Positions 42,039 to 51,182 are shown, counted from the stretch's first letter. The stretch is DNA of 64,000 nucleotides from Nocardiopsis sp. FIRDI 009 (GCF_003386285.1 NZ_QPNC01000009.1:403331-467330); one strand, 5' to 3'. Notes: generated from the sequence alone by a model not told the origin. A program made the numbers and translations.

Positions 42039-42641
42039 GTGAGCAGCACACCGCCAGGGGGCCTGGACGCGGTCGTCCTCGCCGGAGGCGCCGCCCGGCG
42101 GATGGGCGGAGCCGACAAACCCGGCCTGACCGTCGCGGGGCGCACGATGCTGGAGCGGGTCGCCGACGCGGTCCGCGCCCACGCCCCCGACGCCCGCGTC
42201 ATCGTCGTCGGCCCGCCCCGGGAGAGCCCACCCGCGCGCTACGTCCGGGAGGACCCGCCCGGGGCCGGACCCGTGCCCGCTCTGCGCGCCGGGCTGGCGC
42301 ACGTGCGCGCGCCCCGGTTCGCGCTGCTGGCCGCCGACCTGCCGCGCCTGACCGCGGCTCACCTGGCCGAACTCTCCGCCGCCCGCACGGCGACCGACCC
42401 CGGGGCGGTGTACGTGGACGCGGACGGGCGTGAGCAGTGGCTGACCGGGGTGTGGCGCACCGACGCCGTCCGCGCGGCGCTCTCCGACTACCGGGGCCGA
42501 TCCCTGTACGGTCTCCTCGGCCCGCTGGAGCCGCGCCGGGTCACCTTGGCCGACGACGGCGCCGAGTTCGACTGCGACACCCCCGAGGACCTCGCCCGGG
42601 TGCGCGGGGACCTGGAGCGGGACACCCCGGACGCCCCCTGA
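42039..42641 (+). CDS. mobA: Molybdenum cofactor guanylyltransferase-like protein
   Basis: GTG 42039 follows GGGAGG. The 200-residue product has the nucleotidyltransferase signature VVLAGGAARRMGGADKP, then LLAADLPRLTAAHL with the metal-binding Asp, and a C-terminal FDCDTPEDLARVRGDL. It transfers GMP to molybdopterin to make bis-MGD, or acts in a related NTP-transferase step. With moaA 4 kb upstream it supports a partial Moco locus. An apparent 857-residue frame over it is a shadow of the second rtcB gene. Confidence 0.9.
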   Translation: MSSTPPGGLDAVVLAGGAARRMGGADKPGLTVAGRTMLERVADAVRAHAPDARVIVVGPPRESPPARYVREDPPGAGPVPALRAGLAHVRAPRFALLAADLPRLTAAHLAELSAARTATDPGAVYVDADGREQWLTGVWRTDAVRAALSDYRGRSLYGLLGPLEPRRVTLADDGAEFDCDTPEDLARVRGDLERDTPDAP

Positions 42642-42906
42642 AGCGCCTGGACCGGCCCCGGTCCCCCATGACCGTGTCCCTCCCCCCCCGGCTGCGCCGC
42701 GCCTGCCCGGAGCGGCGTCCCACCGCGGCCCCCCGGCCGCGAGGGGGCGGCCGGGGCAGAGGCGGGGTCAAGGTTAGGAGGCACCGCACTTTCTGCACGT
42801 GAGGTCGCCGCCTTCGTCCCCGACGTGGACGTGGTTGCCTCCGCGGGGGCGCCCGTCCGGACCGAGGACGGGTATCAGGGGTCGGCAGCGGATTAGTCTG
42901 ACCCCC

Positions 42907-43107
42907 ATGGATTCCGAACTGCACGACCTCTCCTCCCGGTTCCCCCACGTGCTGTTCACCCGGCTCGCCCCGGGGGAGCACGGAAACGGGGCGGTGTGGC
43001 GGATCGAACCGCGTTCGGCGTCGAGTGTCCGCGCCCTGTACGCCCACACCTTCGAGGAGGCGGCGCGGTTGGCGTCGATTCGGGCGCTCTCGTCCGACCA
43101 GCGCTGA
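42907..43107 (+). CDS. Small conserved actinobacterial protein of unknown function
   Basis: The 66-residue product MDSELHDLSSRFPHVLFTRL... has a central WRIEPRSASSVRALYAHTFEEAARLA segment and looks like a small acidic cytosolic protein, recalled as recurrent in related genomes. No known domain. It sits alone in the same direction as the large HEAT-like gene downstream. The 265 bp before it contain no other gene that could be supported. Confidence 0.5.
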   Translation: MDSELHDLSSRFPHVLFTRLAPGEHGNGAVWRIEPRSASSVRALYAHTFEEAARLASIRALSSDQR

Positions 43108-43318
43108 TCATCTGTCGTCCCGAACCCACTGCCGGTGCGCCACGACCGGTGCCCGGTCAGCGGCCGAGCGGCACATCCCGTACCGGTGGACGGGCATCCG
43201 GTGGCAGAGGTGCCAGGATCCGTCCCACCCCCTCCCACCACCGCACTTGCGGAGCACCGGCCCCGTGGTCCAAGATGTCGGCCATGACGATCAGGAAGGG
43301 CGGTCTCCGCCCGGGCCG

Positions 43319-46300
43319 TTGAGCCCCACCCAGCCGACGCACGCGTCGGCCGTCCCGCTCCTCCAGTCCCTCGACCACACCGCCCCCGCCGCCCGAATGC
43401 GGCGCCTGGCGCTCTACGCCCGCGACCACGCGGGCACACCCCACCTCTCCGGGATCCTCCGGCGGCTCGAATCCGACGGTCACGCGCGTATCGCCCTGCA
43501 CATGGCCATCGCCGCCCGCGACACCGACACCGTCGCCCGCCACCTGGCCGGTCCCGACCACGAACTGCGCCGCGCCGCCCTGCGCGCGGTCCGCGTCATC
43601 CCCGTGCCCGACGAGGCGGTCCCTCCCGCGCTGGCGGACGCCCCCACGGGCCTGCGTCGGGCGCTGTACCGCACCCTCTACGACGGACGCCGCGCCGCGC
43701 TGGCCGAGCGGCTCCTCGACCGGGTCGGACACGAGTACGGTGACGCCGAGGCCGCCGCCCTGCTCCCGGCCTGTTCGACGGCGGTGGTGGCGCGCCGCCT
43801 GCCCGACCTCGCCCACGCCGTGCGCTCCTGGCGGCGGCTGGCCCGACGCCACCCGGACGCCCTCCTGGGCATGCTGTCCGACGTCACCCCCCGTGAGTCG
43901 CTGACCCGCGACTGGCGACGGGCCCTGCGCGCCCTCGACCCGATCCGACCCGAGGCCGTCGCGGAACTGGTGGGGCCGTCCGACCCCCGCCGCTTCGGGT
44001 TCGCGCACGCGACCCGGGTGATCCACGCCGAAGGGGACCGTTGGCACTATCCGGCCCCCTACCCGGTGCTTCCCGACGGGAGCCGCAACATCCGGTCCCT
44101 CCGCAGGCTCATGACGTACGCCCCGGACACTGCTGGGCGCGTCCTGCGGGCGATGCCCTGGTCCGTGCGGCGCGAGTACCTGGAGCGCGCCGTGCGGCCC
44201 CGGCCCGCGAGGTTCGGCGCGGGAGCCGCGTTCTACCTCGACCTGCTTCCTCCGGAGCTGGTGGAGACCGAGGCCCGTGACCTGCTGGAGCGGGTCAGGC
44301 GGCTCCAGGCCGAAGCTCCCAAGGGCACCGACCCTCACGCGGACCTGGACGTGCTCGCGTTCCTTCCCCACGACGAGGTGGTCGACGAGCTGTCCCTGGC
44401 GGCCTCCTCCGGTGACGCCGGGCGGCGGGCCAGGGGATTGGCCGCGCTCGTGGCGGCCACGGCGAGGACGGGCGAGGCCGACCTGCTGCGCGGCGTGCTC
44501 ACCGAACGCGTCGCGCGGCTGCGCGCCGAACGCGACCCCGTGCGGCGGGACCTGTTGCGGGCGCTGTGCCGGGTGCGTCCCGTGCCGCTGACCCGGGCGG
44601 CTGGGCTCCTGGACGCGGACACCTCGGTCCGTGCCGGGGCGGGACCCGGAGGATCCGCGCACGGGGAGCCCCGGCACGGCGGTGCGGGAACCCCCACCAC
44701 GGACGTCCTCGACCAGCTCCTCGACCACACCGTGACGGCCCGTGACACCTCCGCGGACACCCGGCGGGCGCTGCGCGACCTGGCCGCGCGGCTGCTGCGG
44801 CATCCGGACACCTCCGCCGAGGGCGCGGTCCGGCGCTGGGGCGTGGAGGTGTACGCACGGCTGGCAGAGGCGTTCGGCCCTGACGGGTTCGGCGACCCCG
44901 ACCGGCTGCGGCACGGGACGCCCTGGTGGTCACGCCGTTACCGCGGCGCCCCCCGTGCTCAGCTGGAGCTCCACCTCGACCAGGTTCTGCCACCGGGCTG
45001 TGAACACGACCTGTACCGGCGGCTCCTCCCATACCTGGACGCGGCACGCGATCGCGGCGATCACGCGGTCCTGGCCCGGTTGGTGGAGGAACTGGGCGGC
45101 AGGGCGGTTCACCTGGGCGATGCGTTCCGGCGCCGTCTGGCCGGTGTGTTCCTGCACGACCCCGCCTCGCGGGACGCGGACCGGGCCGCGCGGCTGTACC
45201 TGGCCGGACCCGAACGCGGCTCCCGCGCCTTCGAGCTCTTCGCCTACCGCCCCGAGTCCGCGGCGGTTCCCGCGGTGTGGCGAACCCTGGTCCGCTCGGC
45301 GGACCCCGCGTCGCTGGTCCGTCGTCTGACCCGGGTGGGGCTGCCCCGCCCGGACGGCGGGCGGGCGTGGGTTCCGGAGGTCATCGGTGCCCTCGCCCGG
45401 AACTGGCCGGAGCGGGCGCGTGAGTGGATCGGCGAGCACCTGGCGGCGGTCGCCGCCGACACCGGGGGCGTTCCCGACGACCGGGAGGCCGCTATCCGCC
45501 AGCTCGGCCGCCTCCCGGGGGCCGTCGACCGGCTCGCTCCCTTCCTGGATGGCGACGACATCGTGCTGCGCGAGGCCGCCCTGGGCGCGCTCGGCGGCTG
45601 CGACGAGCCCGAACGCGCGTTGGGGACGATCCTGGCCCACAGCGGCGGCCCCCAGTCCAGGGCGGCCGGACCCGCGCTGTCGCGGTGCGCCGTGCGCGTG
45701 GCACCCTCCCGCCTGGGACCGATCCTCATCGGCGCGCTGGACGGACCGGCCAAGGTGGCCGTGCGCAAGATCGCTGCCCGCCTGCTCGAACACCACCGAC
45801 CGCCGGGCGCGGTCGAGGCGCTGGCGCGGGTGCTCGCCGCCGGGGCCCTGCACCGGGACGTCCGCGCGGCGGTCGCGGGCGCCCTCATGCGTGCCTGCGA
45901 CCACCCGGCCGCACCGGCCGCCCTGGCCGAGCACGCCCCCGGCTTCACCGACGAGGAGGCGCAGGCCGCCGTGCTCGGCGCCGACCCCCTCACGTGCCCC
46001 CGGGACCAGCGGGCCCGGATGGCGGCGGTGGTCGCCTCCCTTCCCCCGTTGGAGCGGCAGAGCCCGCGGGTACTCCGGAGGGCGAACCGGTGGGCGCCCT
46101 GGTGGGAGGACGCGCTCGACGGGATTGTCGAGCGCGCGTGCGATCCGGGCTTTCCCTGGCACCGCACGGTGGGCGCGTTGACCGAGACGGTGCTGCGGGG
46201 GCGGGGCCGGGACCGCCTCGGCGAGGTCATCACCCGGCTGCTCGCGGCGGTTCCCGGCCCGGAGCACGGTGTCGCGACGGTCACCCGGCCCCCGTCGGAT

Positions 46301-46852
46301 ACCGCCTACCACCGGCTGGCCGAGGCGGTGGCACTCCTGGCCCGGCTCCGCCGCACCTCCCCCGAGGACGACACGGTGCTCCGCGACCAGGCGAACCTCG
46401 TGTTCGCCAGGCTGGCGGAGCGTCCCGAGTGCGCCCACCTGGCCGTCGAGCTCGTGGAGGCCGTGCTCCAGCGCGGTGTCCGCCGCTCGGACGGATCTCC
46501 CTCCGCGCCGTGGTTGGCCGGACGGCTGACGCTCGCCGCCCGGCTGTTGGCCGCCGCGCCCTCGTGGCGGGAAGCGGACCTGCACCGGCTGGTCACGTCC
46601 GTGGTCGGGTACGGCGGCGACCCGGCCGTCACCCCGGAGGTGCTGGAGGCCGTGCTGCGGAAGGTGCGCGCGGCGGCCGTCAGTGCCGACGGACGTGACC
46701 GGACGGCGATCGGTCTGCTCTACGTGGAGCTGGTCAGAAGGGTCGGCGGTGTCTCGGCGTGGCCCGCGCCCTGGCCGGATCTGCTCACCCTCGCCGGGGA
46801 GATCGGAGACGACGCGGTGCGGCACGAGGCCTGGCGGATCGCCGTCGGATGA
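43319..46852 (+). CDS. Very large HEAT-repeat-like protein
   Basis: The frame is open for over 3.5 kb. The preferred TTG start at 43319 (PTQPTHASAVPLLQSLDHTAPAARM follows) gives 1177 residues; ATG 43397 is an alternative. The sequence is Ala/Arg/Leu-rich with many 30-40-residue helical repeats reminiscent of HEAT or PBS-lyase scaffolds, for example VLREAALGALGGCDEPERALG and VRKIAARLLEHHRPPGAVEAL. No catalytic motif was recognised. A 15-codon minigene (43278-43322) ends across the TTG, so translation may be coupled. The protein probably scaffolds other proteins. Confidence 0.65.
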   Translation: MSPTQPTHASAVPLLQSLDHTAPAARMRRLALYARDHAGTPHLSGILRRLESDGHARIALHMAIAARDTDTVARHLAGPDHELRRAALRAVRVIPVPDEAVPPALADAPTGLRRALYRTLYDGRRAALAERLLDRVGHEYGDAEAAALLPACSTAVVARRLPDLAHAVRSWRRLARRHPDALLGMLSDVTPRESLTRDWRRALRALDPIRPEAVAELVGPSDPRRFGFAHATRVIHAEGDRWHYPAPYPVLPDGSRNIRSLRRLMTYAPDTAGRVLRAMPWSVRREYLERAVRPRPARFGAGAAFYLDLLPPELVETEARDLLERVRRLQAEAPKGTDPHADLDVLAFLPHDEVVDELSLAASSGDAGRRARGLAALVAATARTGEADLLRGVLTERVARLRAERDPVRRDLLRALCRVRPVPLTRAAGLLDADTSVRAGAGPGGSAHGEPRHGGAGTPTTDVLDQLLDHTVTARDTSADTRRALRDLAARLLRHPDTSAEGAVRRWGVEVYARLAEAFGPDGFGDPDRLRHGTPWWSRRYRGAPRAQLELHLDQVLPPGCEHDLYRRLLPYLDAARDRGDHAVLARLVEELGGRAVHLGDAFRRRLAGVFLHDPASRDADRAARLYLAGPERGSRAFELFAYRPESAAVPAVWRTLVRSADPASLVRRLTRVGLPRPDGGRAWVPEVIGALARNWPERAREWIGEHLAAVAADTGGVPDDREAAIRQLGRLPGAVDRLAPFLDGDDIVLREAALGALGGCDEPERALGTILAHSGGPQSRAAGPALSRCAVRVAPSRLGPILIGALDGPAKVAVRKIAARLLEHHRPPGAVEALARVLAAGALHRDVRAAVAGALMRACDHPAAPAALAEHAPGFTDEEAQAAVLGADPLTCPRDQRARMAAVVASLPPLERQSPRVLRRANRWAPWWEDALDGIVERACDPGFPWHRTVGALTETVLRGRGRDRLGEVITRLLAAVPGPEHGVATVTRPPSDTAYHRLAEAVALLARLRRTSPEDDTVLRDQANLVFARLAERPECAHLAVELVEAVLQRGVRRSDGSPSAPWLAGRLTLAARLLAAAPSWREADLHRLVTSVVGYGGDPAVTPEVLEAVLRKVRAAAVSADGRDRTAIGLLYVELVRRVGGVSAWPAPWPDLLTLAGEIGDDAVRHEAWRIAVG

Positions 46853-46855
46853 GCT

Positions 46856-46888
46856 CCGGGTGGGGGTGTGGACGGCGCCCCCACCCGG
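46856..46888. terminator. Bidirectional terminator
   Basis: CCGGGTGGGGG (46856-46866) pairs perfectly with CCCCCACCCGG (46878-46888), between the convergent HEAT-like and small zinc-ribbon-like genes. Confidence 0.7.
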
Positions 46889-46903
46889 GACCGGACCGGG
46901 AGG

Positions 46904-47104
46904 TCAGCGGCTCCGGTACTCGTCCAGGGGGACGACCTCGCGCAGGAACCCCCGGATGTCGAGGAAGTTCGACAGGTACTCGCGGTGCTCCTCGCAGGCG
47001 GTCCACACCTTGCGGCGGTCGGGTGTGTGCAGCTTCGGGTTGTTCCACACCAGCGCCCAGACGGCGTCCGCCTGGCAGCCACGGCGGGAGCAGCGCGGTT
47101 CCAC
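46904..47104 (-). CDS. Small zinc-ribbon-like protein of unknown function
   Basis: GTG 47104 gives 66 residues; TTG 47119 would add five. The sequence EPRCSRRGCQADAVWALVWNNPKLHTP then WTACEEHREYLSNFLDIRGFLREVVPL has CxxxxC and CxxH pairs spaced like a metal-binding knuckle, recalled as conserved among actinomycetes. Function unknown. It lies downstream of a probable small RNA on the same strand, whose own terminator separates them. Confidence 0.6.
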   Translation of the reverse strand: MEPRCSRRGCQADAVWALVWNNPKLHTPDRRKVWTACEEHREYLSNFLDIRGFLREVVPLDEYRSR

Positions 47105-47196
47105 GGCCGGATTACCCAATTCTGACCCCCAGCGGGATACGCGGCCCGAATGGTCAAGCCTCGGTCACGATCGGTTGTCGTCGCCGAAGTCGGCGG

Positions 47197-47309
47197 AGAA
47201 AAGGGCGACGCCGGGTGGCTACGGGGGCAAACCACCCGGCGTCGCTCACGATGTTCCGACGGGGGCTCGAAACATCGCCGCGCGCTCCGACGGGGGACCG
47301 AAGCGCTAG
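47197..47309 (-). ncRNA. Probable 6C-type small RNA
   Basis: On the minus strand, from about 47309, two successive hairpins display C-rich loops. The first has stem 47302-47306/47282-47286 and loop including GGTCCCCCGTCGG. The second has stem 47271-47277/47249-47255 and loop including GAGCCCCCGTCGG. They are followed by a third, perfect 14-bp hairpin (47245-47232/47218-47205, loop TTTGCCCCCGTAG) and the T-rich tail CCTTTTCTCC: a Rho-independent terminator. A promoter is visible upstream, TTGACG (47346-47341) and TACATT (47320-47315). Two C-loop hairpins ahead of a terminator is the layout of the actinobacterial 6C RNA family. The loops carry five rather than six Cs. Confidence 0.75.
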
Positions 47310-47657
47310 ACCCCAATGTACACCGAGGCCCCCCGGGGTACGTCAAGAGTGAGTTACGACGTTGTCTCGGGAGAGTCCCACCAATCGAAGGTCTTAAGTC
47401 CCAGGTCAGGACCAATCTGACACTTCGCCCATGATGTGGTGCCCGCGTGCTCGGAACGGCGCCGCGACGGGGTCAACGCCGCGCCAAACAGGGGTGGGGA
47501 CCGCCTCAGGGAACGGCAAAGCCGCACGACCGGGGCCGCCGGACACGGTCGATGGCGCGTGGGTGCGGTCGGTGTGATGGGAGGGGAACACGGGGAGGCA
47601 GTGACACGGGGGGTCGCGTTCGCGCGACCGGGCAACGGACAACGCAGGGGGTCGCTC
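47310..47657. other. Gap between the small RNA and the dodecin gene
   Basis: This 348-bp stretch holds the small-RNA promoter (47315-47346) and the leader of dodecin. Between them is a less GC-rich segment around 47380-47430 (AATCGAAGGTCTTAAGTCCC). No gene was found. An upstream in-frame extension of dodecin is rejected because it lacks conserved sequence. Confidence 0.4.
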
Positions 47658-47867
47658 ATGTCCCACCACACGTACCGCGTCACGGAGATCGTCGGAACCT
47701 CACCGCAGGGGGTCGACCAGGCCATCCGCAACGGCATCGACCGGGCCTCGGACACGCTGCGGGGCCTGGACTGGTTCGAGGTCACCGAGATCCGCGGGCA
47801 CATCGAGGACGGTGTGATCGCGCACTACCAGGTCGGGATGAAGGTCGGGTTCCGCCTGGAGGACTGA
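47658..47867 (+). CDS. Dodecin (flavin/CoA-binding dodecamer)
   Basis: The 69-residue protein MSHHTYRVTEIVGTSPQGVD continues to GLDWFEVTEIRGHIEDG and HYQVGMKVGFRLED. This is the full dodecin fold: a short helix over a three-stranded sheet, with the flavin-stacking Trp in LDWFEV. Dodecins form 12-mers that store or buffer FMN and FAD. It is probably a single gene with its own terminator. Confidence 0.95.
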   Translation: MSHHTYRVTEIVGTSPQGVDQAIRNGIDRASDTLRGLDWFEVTEIRGHIEDGVIAHYQVGMKVGFRLED

Positions 47868-47946
47868 GCGGGGGCCCGCCAGGACCGGGTCCAGCGCACG
47901 CGCCGCCACCGGTTCCGTCTGGCGGACCGAGCCGAAGGCCCCGCCG

Positions 47947-47975
47947 GGGGTCCCGGGCACCGTGCCCGGAACCCC
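47947..47975 (+). terminator. Terminator after dodecin
   Basis: GGGGTCCCGGGCAC (47947-47960) pairs with GTGCCCGGAACCCC (47962-47975) with one mismatch. The remaining bases up to 48152 are GC-rich, with no gene seen. Confidence 0.55.
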
Positions 47976-48152
47976 GGTGTCCGGGGAGCCTCCGGTTCGG
48001 TGATCCCGAGCCTTCCGCGCTCTCCGGGCGCCGCGCCGGGCGGTCTGTGCGCCCTCGCGCGCCGGTCGCCTCGCGCCCGCGTGCCACCGAGCCCCGGAGC
48101 ACCGAGGCCGTGAGCCCCCGGAGCGCTCCGCCGCGGACGCCGAACCGCCGGG

Positions 48153-48938
48153 TCAGCCCGCGTCGGAGGGGTCGGCGCCGCGCTGGACGTCGACGTGCAC
48201 GTGGTCCAGGTGGCGCAGGATCTCGTTGTCGGGGTCGGCCTCGTAGACGCGCCAGCCCAGCGACGGGTAGAAGGTGCTCCAGATCCGGTCGTCGAAGATG
48301 ATCACGGCCACGTCGTAGTCGGGCGCGTGCGCGATCAGCCAGTGCGCCATGACCCATCCGGCGCGCCGGTTGTCCTCGCTGACCGGCCGGTAGAAGATGT
48401 CGATCGCCCGGCCCTCGTAGTGCGCCGAGTCGTCGCCGTGCCCGGTGTCGTAGCCGCCCGGGAGGAATCCGCCCAGGCTCAGGTCGGCGAAGACCCCCTC
48501 CATCCCGTCCCTGAGGTTCTCCGCGCGCGCCGTGAGCCCCGAGGGCTCCAGTTCCTCCTGGACCTCCAGTCCCTGGTCGTTGGTGGACCGGCAGGTGAGC
48601 GACGGCCCCGGTTCGTCCGGCGACCCCTCCGCCAACACGGTCAGCACCTGCGGGGGGATGTCGCCGGTGTCGGGCGCCTCGACGGGGGCGTCCTCCCCTT
48701 GGACGGCGACCGCGGCGGCGGTGGTCGCGCGCCGTGCCTGGTCCCGGTCGAGGGAGAAGCGCTCCTCACCCACCCACGCCGAGCACTCCGGCCCCCAGGG
48801 CGCCGAGACCCCCTGGCCTCCGGTGTGCTCGACCACCCAGCGCGCGGCCAGGACGATGACGACCGTGAGCGCCACCAGGATCGCCGCGGAGAGGACCAGT
48901 CCGTTCCAGCGGCCGGACCGGCGCGATGCGTCCGCCAT
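48153..48938 (-). CDS. Membrane-anchored M15-like (D-Ala-D-Ala peptidase fold) protein
   Basis: The 261-residue product has one N-terminal transmembrane helix (LVLSAAILVALTVVIVLAARWV), so the rest is extracytoplasmic. The C-terminal half carries SAHYEGRAIDIFYRP and HLDHVHVDV, matching the His-Asp-His zinc-ligand arrangement of peptidase M15 / LAS enzymes. Family members cut peptidoglycan peptides. Relatives are often annotated vaguely as membrane or heavy-metal-transport proteins. Catalysis is plausible but unproven. Confidence 0.72.
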   Translation of the reverse strand: MADASRRSGRWNGLVLSAAILVALTVVIVLAARWVVEHTGGQGVSAPWGPECSAWVGEERFSLDRDQARRATTAAAVAVQGEDAPVEAPDTGDIPPQVLTVLAEGSPDEPGPSLTCRSTNDQGLEVQEELEPSGLTARAENLRDGMEGVFADLSLGGFLPGGYDTGHGDDSAHYEGRAIDIFYRPVSEDNRRAGWVMAHWLIAHAPDYDVAVIIFDDRIWSTFYPSLGWRVYEADPDNEILRHLDHVHVDVQRGADPSDAG

Positions 48939-49186
48939 CTCCCCACCTTCCGCACTCGTGCGCCGGGCCCGCGCGCGGACCCGGCGAGGGACACTGGTAG
49001 AACCTCAACCACGCAGGGGGCCCGCGCATTTCCGCCGTTGCCGACTCATTCCGTGAACCGTGCGTTGTGCTGGAGTCGGCCGGACGGGACCGTGAACCGT
49101 GCTTGGTGCGGCCGGTGCCCGCGGCCGTGCCCGCGCGACCGTGCCGCCGCCGATCGCGGACGGGCGCGGTCAGTCGCGGACGGGAG

Positions 49187-50710
49187 TCACGGGCACAGGG
49201 CGTCCAGGTCGCTGGGGTCGGTGCCGACCTGGCGTCCGGGGTCGGCGGGGGAGGGCTCGTCCAGCCCGGTGTACTCCTGCCACTCGGTCCGGTCCTCCTC
49301 GGGCTCGGTCTCCCCCTGGACGGGGTCCTCGATCGACGGGGAGGCGGAGGGGGACGGGTCGGCGGGGAGCCCGTCGTCCTCCGCCTGTCCGCCGATGGCG
49401 CTCGCGACCAGGCCGCGCACGGCCTCCCAGTCCGGGTGGGCCGTGTTCACCTGGGGCGGGGAGAGCTGGAGGGTGCTCATCGAGCCGGTGTCGGTGACGG
49501 TGTCGGCGAGCTCGATGAACGCGGGGACCTTGGTCTGGGGGATGTCCGTGCTCAGCGTGCGCTCGGTCGCGCCCGCCAACCGCCGGTAGCTGGTCAGGAC
49601 GGTCGCCGGGTCGACCTGTTCGGCCACGTACTTGATCATGCAGCCCTGGCGGCCCATCCGGCCGTAGTCGTCGGACAGCACCCGGGAACGCCCGTACCAG
49701 AGCGCCTCGTGGCCGTTCAGGCGCTGGAGGCCGGGCTCCAGCACCCCGCCGTGCACGCCGTAGGGGATCGGCTCCTCGATGAGGACCTCGATCCCCCCGA
49801 CCGCGTCGATCAGGTCGCGGAACCCCATCATGTCGACCATGGCGTAGTACTTGACCTCGAGGCCGATGTTGTAGCCGATGACGGTCTTGAGGGTGTCGGC
49901 GGACGGGTCGGCCACGGCCGGGTTGATCGCCAGCGTCTCCGGCTCCTCGGCGACCGTCTGGTAGACCTCGTTGAGCAGGTCGTCGAAGCCGTAGGGGGCG
50001 GGGTAGCGCTCGGCCAGGGCGGTGCCCGGCGGGAACTGCGCGTTCTCCAGGTTGCGGGGGAGGCCGATGAGCACCGTGTCGCCGGTCTCGGTGTCCACAC
50101 TGGCGACCATCATCGAGTCGGTTCGCGCGCCGTAGCGGTTGTCCGCGGAGTCGGCGCCGATGAGCAGCACGTTGATCCGCTCGGCGCCGTTCCAGGGGTC
50201 GGCGGCGTTGTGCGGCTCGTCGTCGGGCTGGGGCGCGCCGAAGACCGTGGACAGGGTGCGCTGCGTCGTGTACCCGCCGTGCAGCGCCAGGGCCGCGGGC
50301 AGGGCGACCGTCAGGCACAGGGCGGTGACGACGACCCCGCTGAGCAGCCGCCGGCCGAGCGGGGCCTCCTCGGGCCGGGTGATCGCCCAGGAGTGCACGA
50401 TGATCGACAGCCACAGCACCGCCACCACGAACACCGTGATCATGGCCGCCGTGAGCCACCTGTTCTGAACGGCCATACCGGCGAGGATGGCCGCGGTGCT
50501 GGTGTCGTTGGCCGAGAGCCACACCCCCCAGACCACGAGCGCGACGACGCCGAGCAGATACGTGCCCAGGATCGTCAGTCCCGCCCGCCGGAATCCCATG
50601 CGCAGGTGGGCCACGCCCGGCAGGGGGAGTGACGCGGCGGTCCACAGCAGGGCCCGCCCCGTGCCCGGTCGCGCGGGCGCCTCTTCCCGCTGGTCTTCTT
50701 CGGCTGCCAC
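49187..50710 (-). CDS. LytR-CpsA-Psr (LCP) family cell-wall glycopolymer ligase
   Basis: The 507-residue protein (GTG start) has four N-terminal transmembrane segments instead of the more common single one, then the LCP domain: INVLLIGADSADNRYGARTDSMMVASVDTETG with its Asp and Arg, VLIGLPRNLENA, KYYAMVDMMGFRDLIDAVGGIEV and LNGHEALWYGRSR then DDYGRMGRQ. LCP enzymes attach teichoic acids or other polymers to peptidoglycan at the outer face of the membrane. A disordered Pro/Ser/Glu tail ends the protein. Confidence 0.92.
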   Translation of the reverse strand: MAAEEDQREEAPARPGTGRALLWTAASLPLPGVAHLRMGFRRAGLTILGTYLLGVVALVVWGVWLSANDTSTAAILAGMAVQNRWLTAAMITVFVVAVLWLSIIVHSWAITRPEEAPLGRRLLSGVVVTALCLTVALPAALALHGGYTTQRTLSTVFGAPQPDDEPHNAADPWNGAERINVLLIGADSADNRYGARTDSMMVASVDTETGDTVLIGLPRNLENAQFPPGTALAERYPAPYGFDDLLNEVYQTVAEEPETLAINPAVADPSADTLKTVIGYNIGLEVKYYAMVDMMGFRDLIDAVGGIEVLIEEPIPYGVHGGVLEPGLQRLNGHEALWYGRSRVLSDDYGRMGRQGCMIKYVAEQVDPATVLTSYRRLAGATERTLSTDIPQTKVPAFIELADTVTDTGSMSTLQLSPPQVNTAHPDWEAVRGLVASAIGGQAEDDGLPADPSPSASPSIEDPVQGETEPEEDRTEWQEYTGLDEPSPADPGRQVGTDPSDLDALCP

Positions 50711-51182
50711 CGGCGATTCCTCTCCAGCCGTGGGGCGGAGGTCTCCGCCCCATGTGGTCGCGTCCGCCGCGGTCGCTGGGCGGAGGACGCGCTCGCGACG
50801 CCCGGGGTCGGCCCGAACGCCTCCGTCACGTACACGTACGAGGGCGCGGCCCCGTTCCCCCGGGGGCGGTTCGCGCCTTCGGACAGGTCACACGGCGCCT
50901 CGCACGCGCGCGGGAAGCGGTCCCCCGTGCGGGCGTGCGACGCGCCCGTGAGTTCAGTGTGGCGCTTTGCCGGACTTGTGCGCACGGAGGCCGCCTCATT
51001 AGGGATGTTCTATACAAGTCTGTTATGTCGTCGAGAGGTCGTCGGTGGGGGGTTGGGTGGTGCTTTCGGGTCGATCAAAGGGGTGAAACCGTCGATTTCT
51101 TTGGCGATCAGTAGTGAACCGGCGCGACAACTGCGATGATCTGGCCGCAGGAGGGGGCGTCGTCCGGGGGAAGGGCGACGTC
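50711..51182. promoter_or_regulatory. Divergent promoter region between LCP and Lrp-type genes
   Basis: About 470 bp without a gene. The LCP side is GC-rich with GTACACGTAC (50830-50839). The Lrp side, 51000-51115, is AT-richer, with GTTCTATACAAGTCTG and TCGATTTCTTTGGCGATC, and likely contains the promoter and self-binding sites of the Lrp regulator. No palindrome was clear enough to define. Confidence 0.4.
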
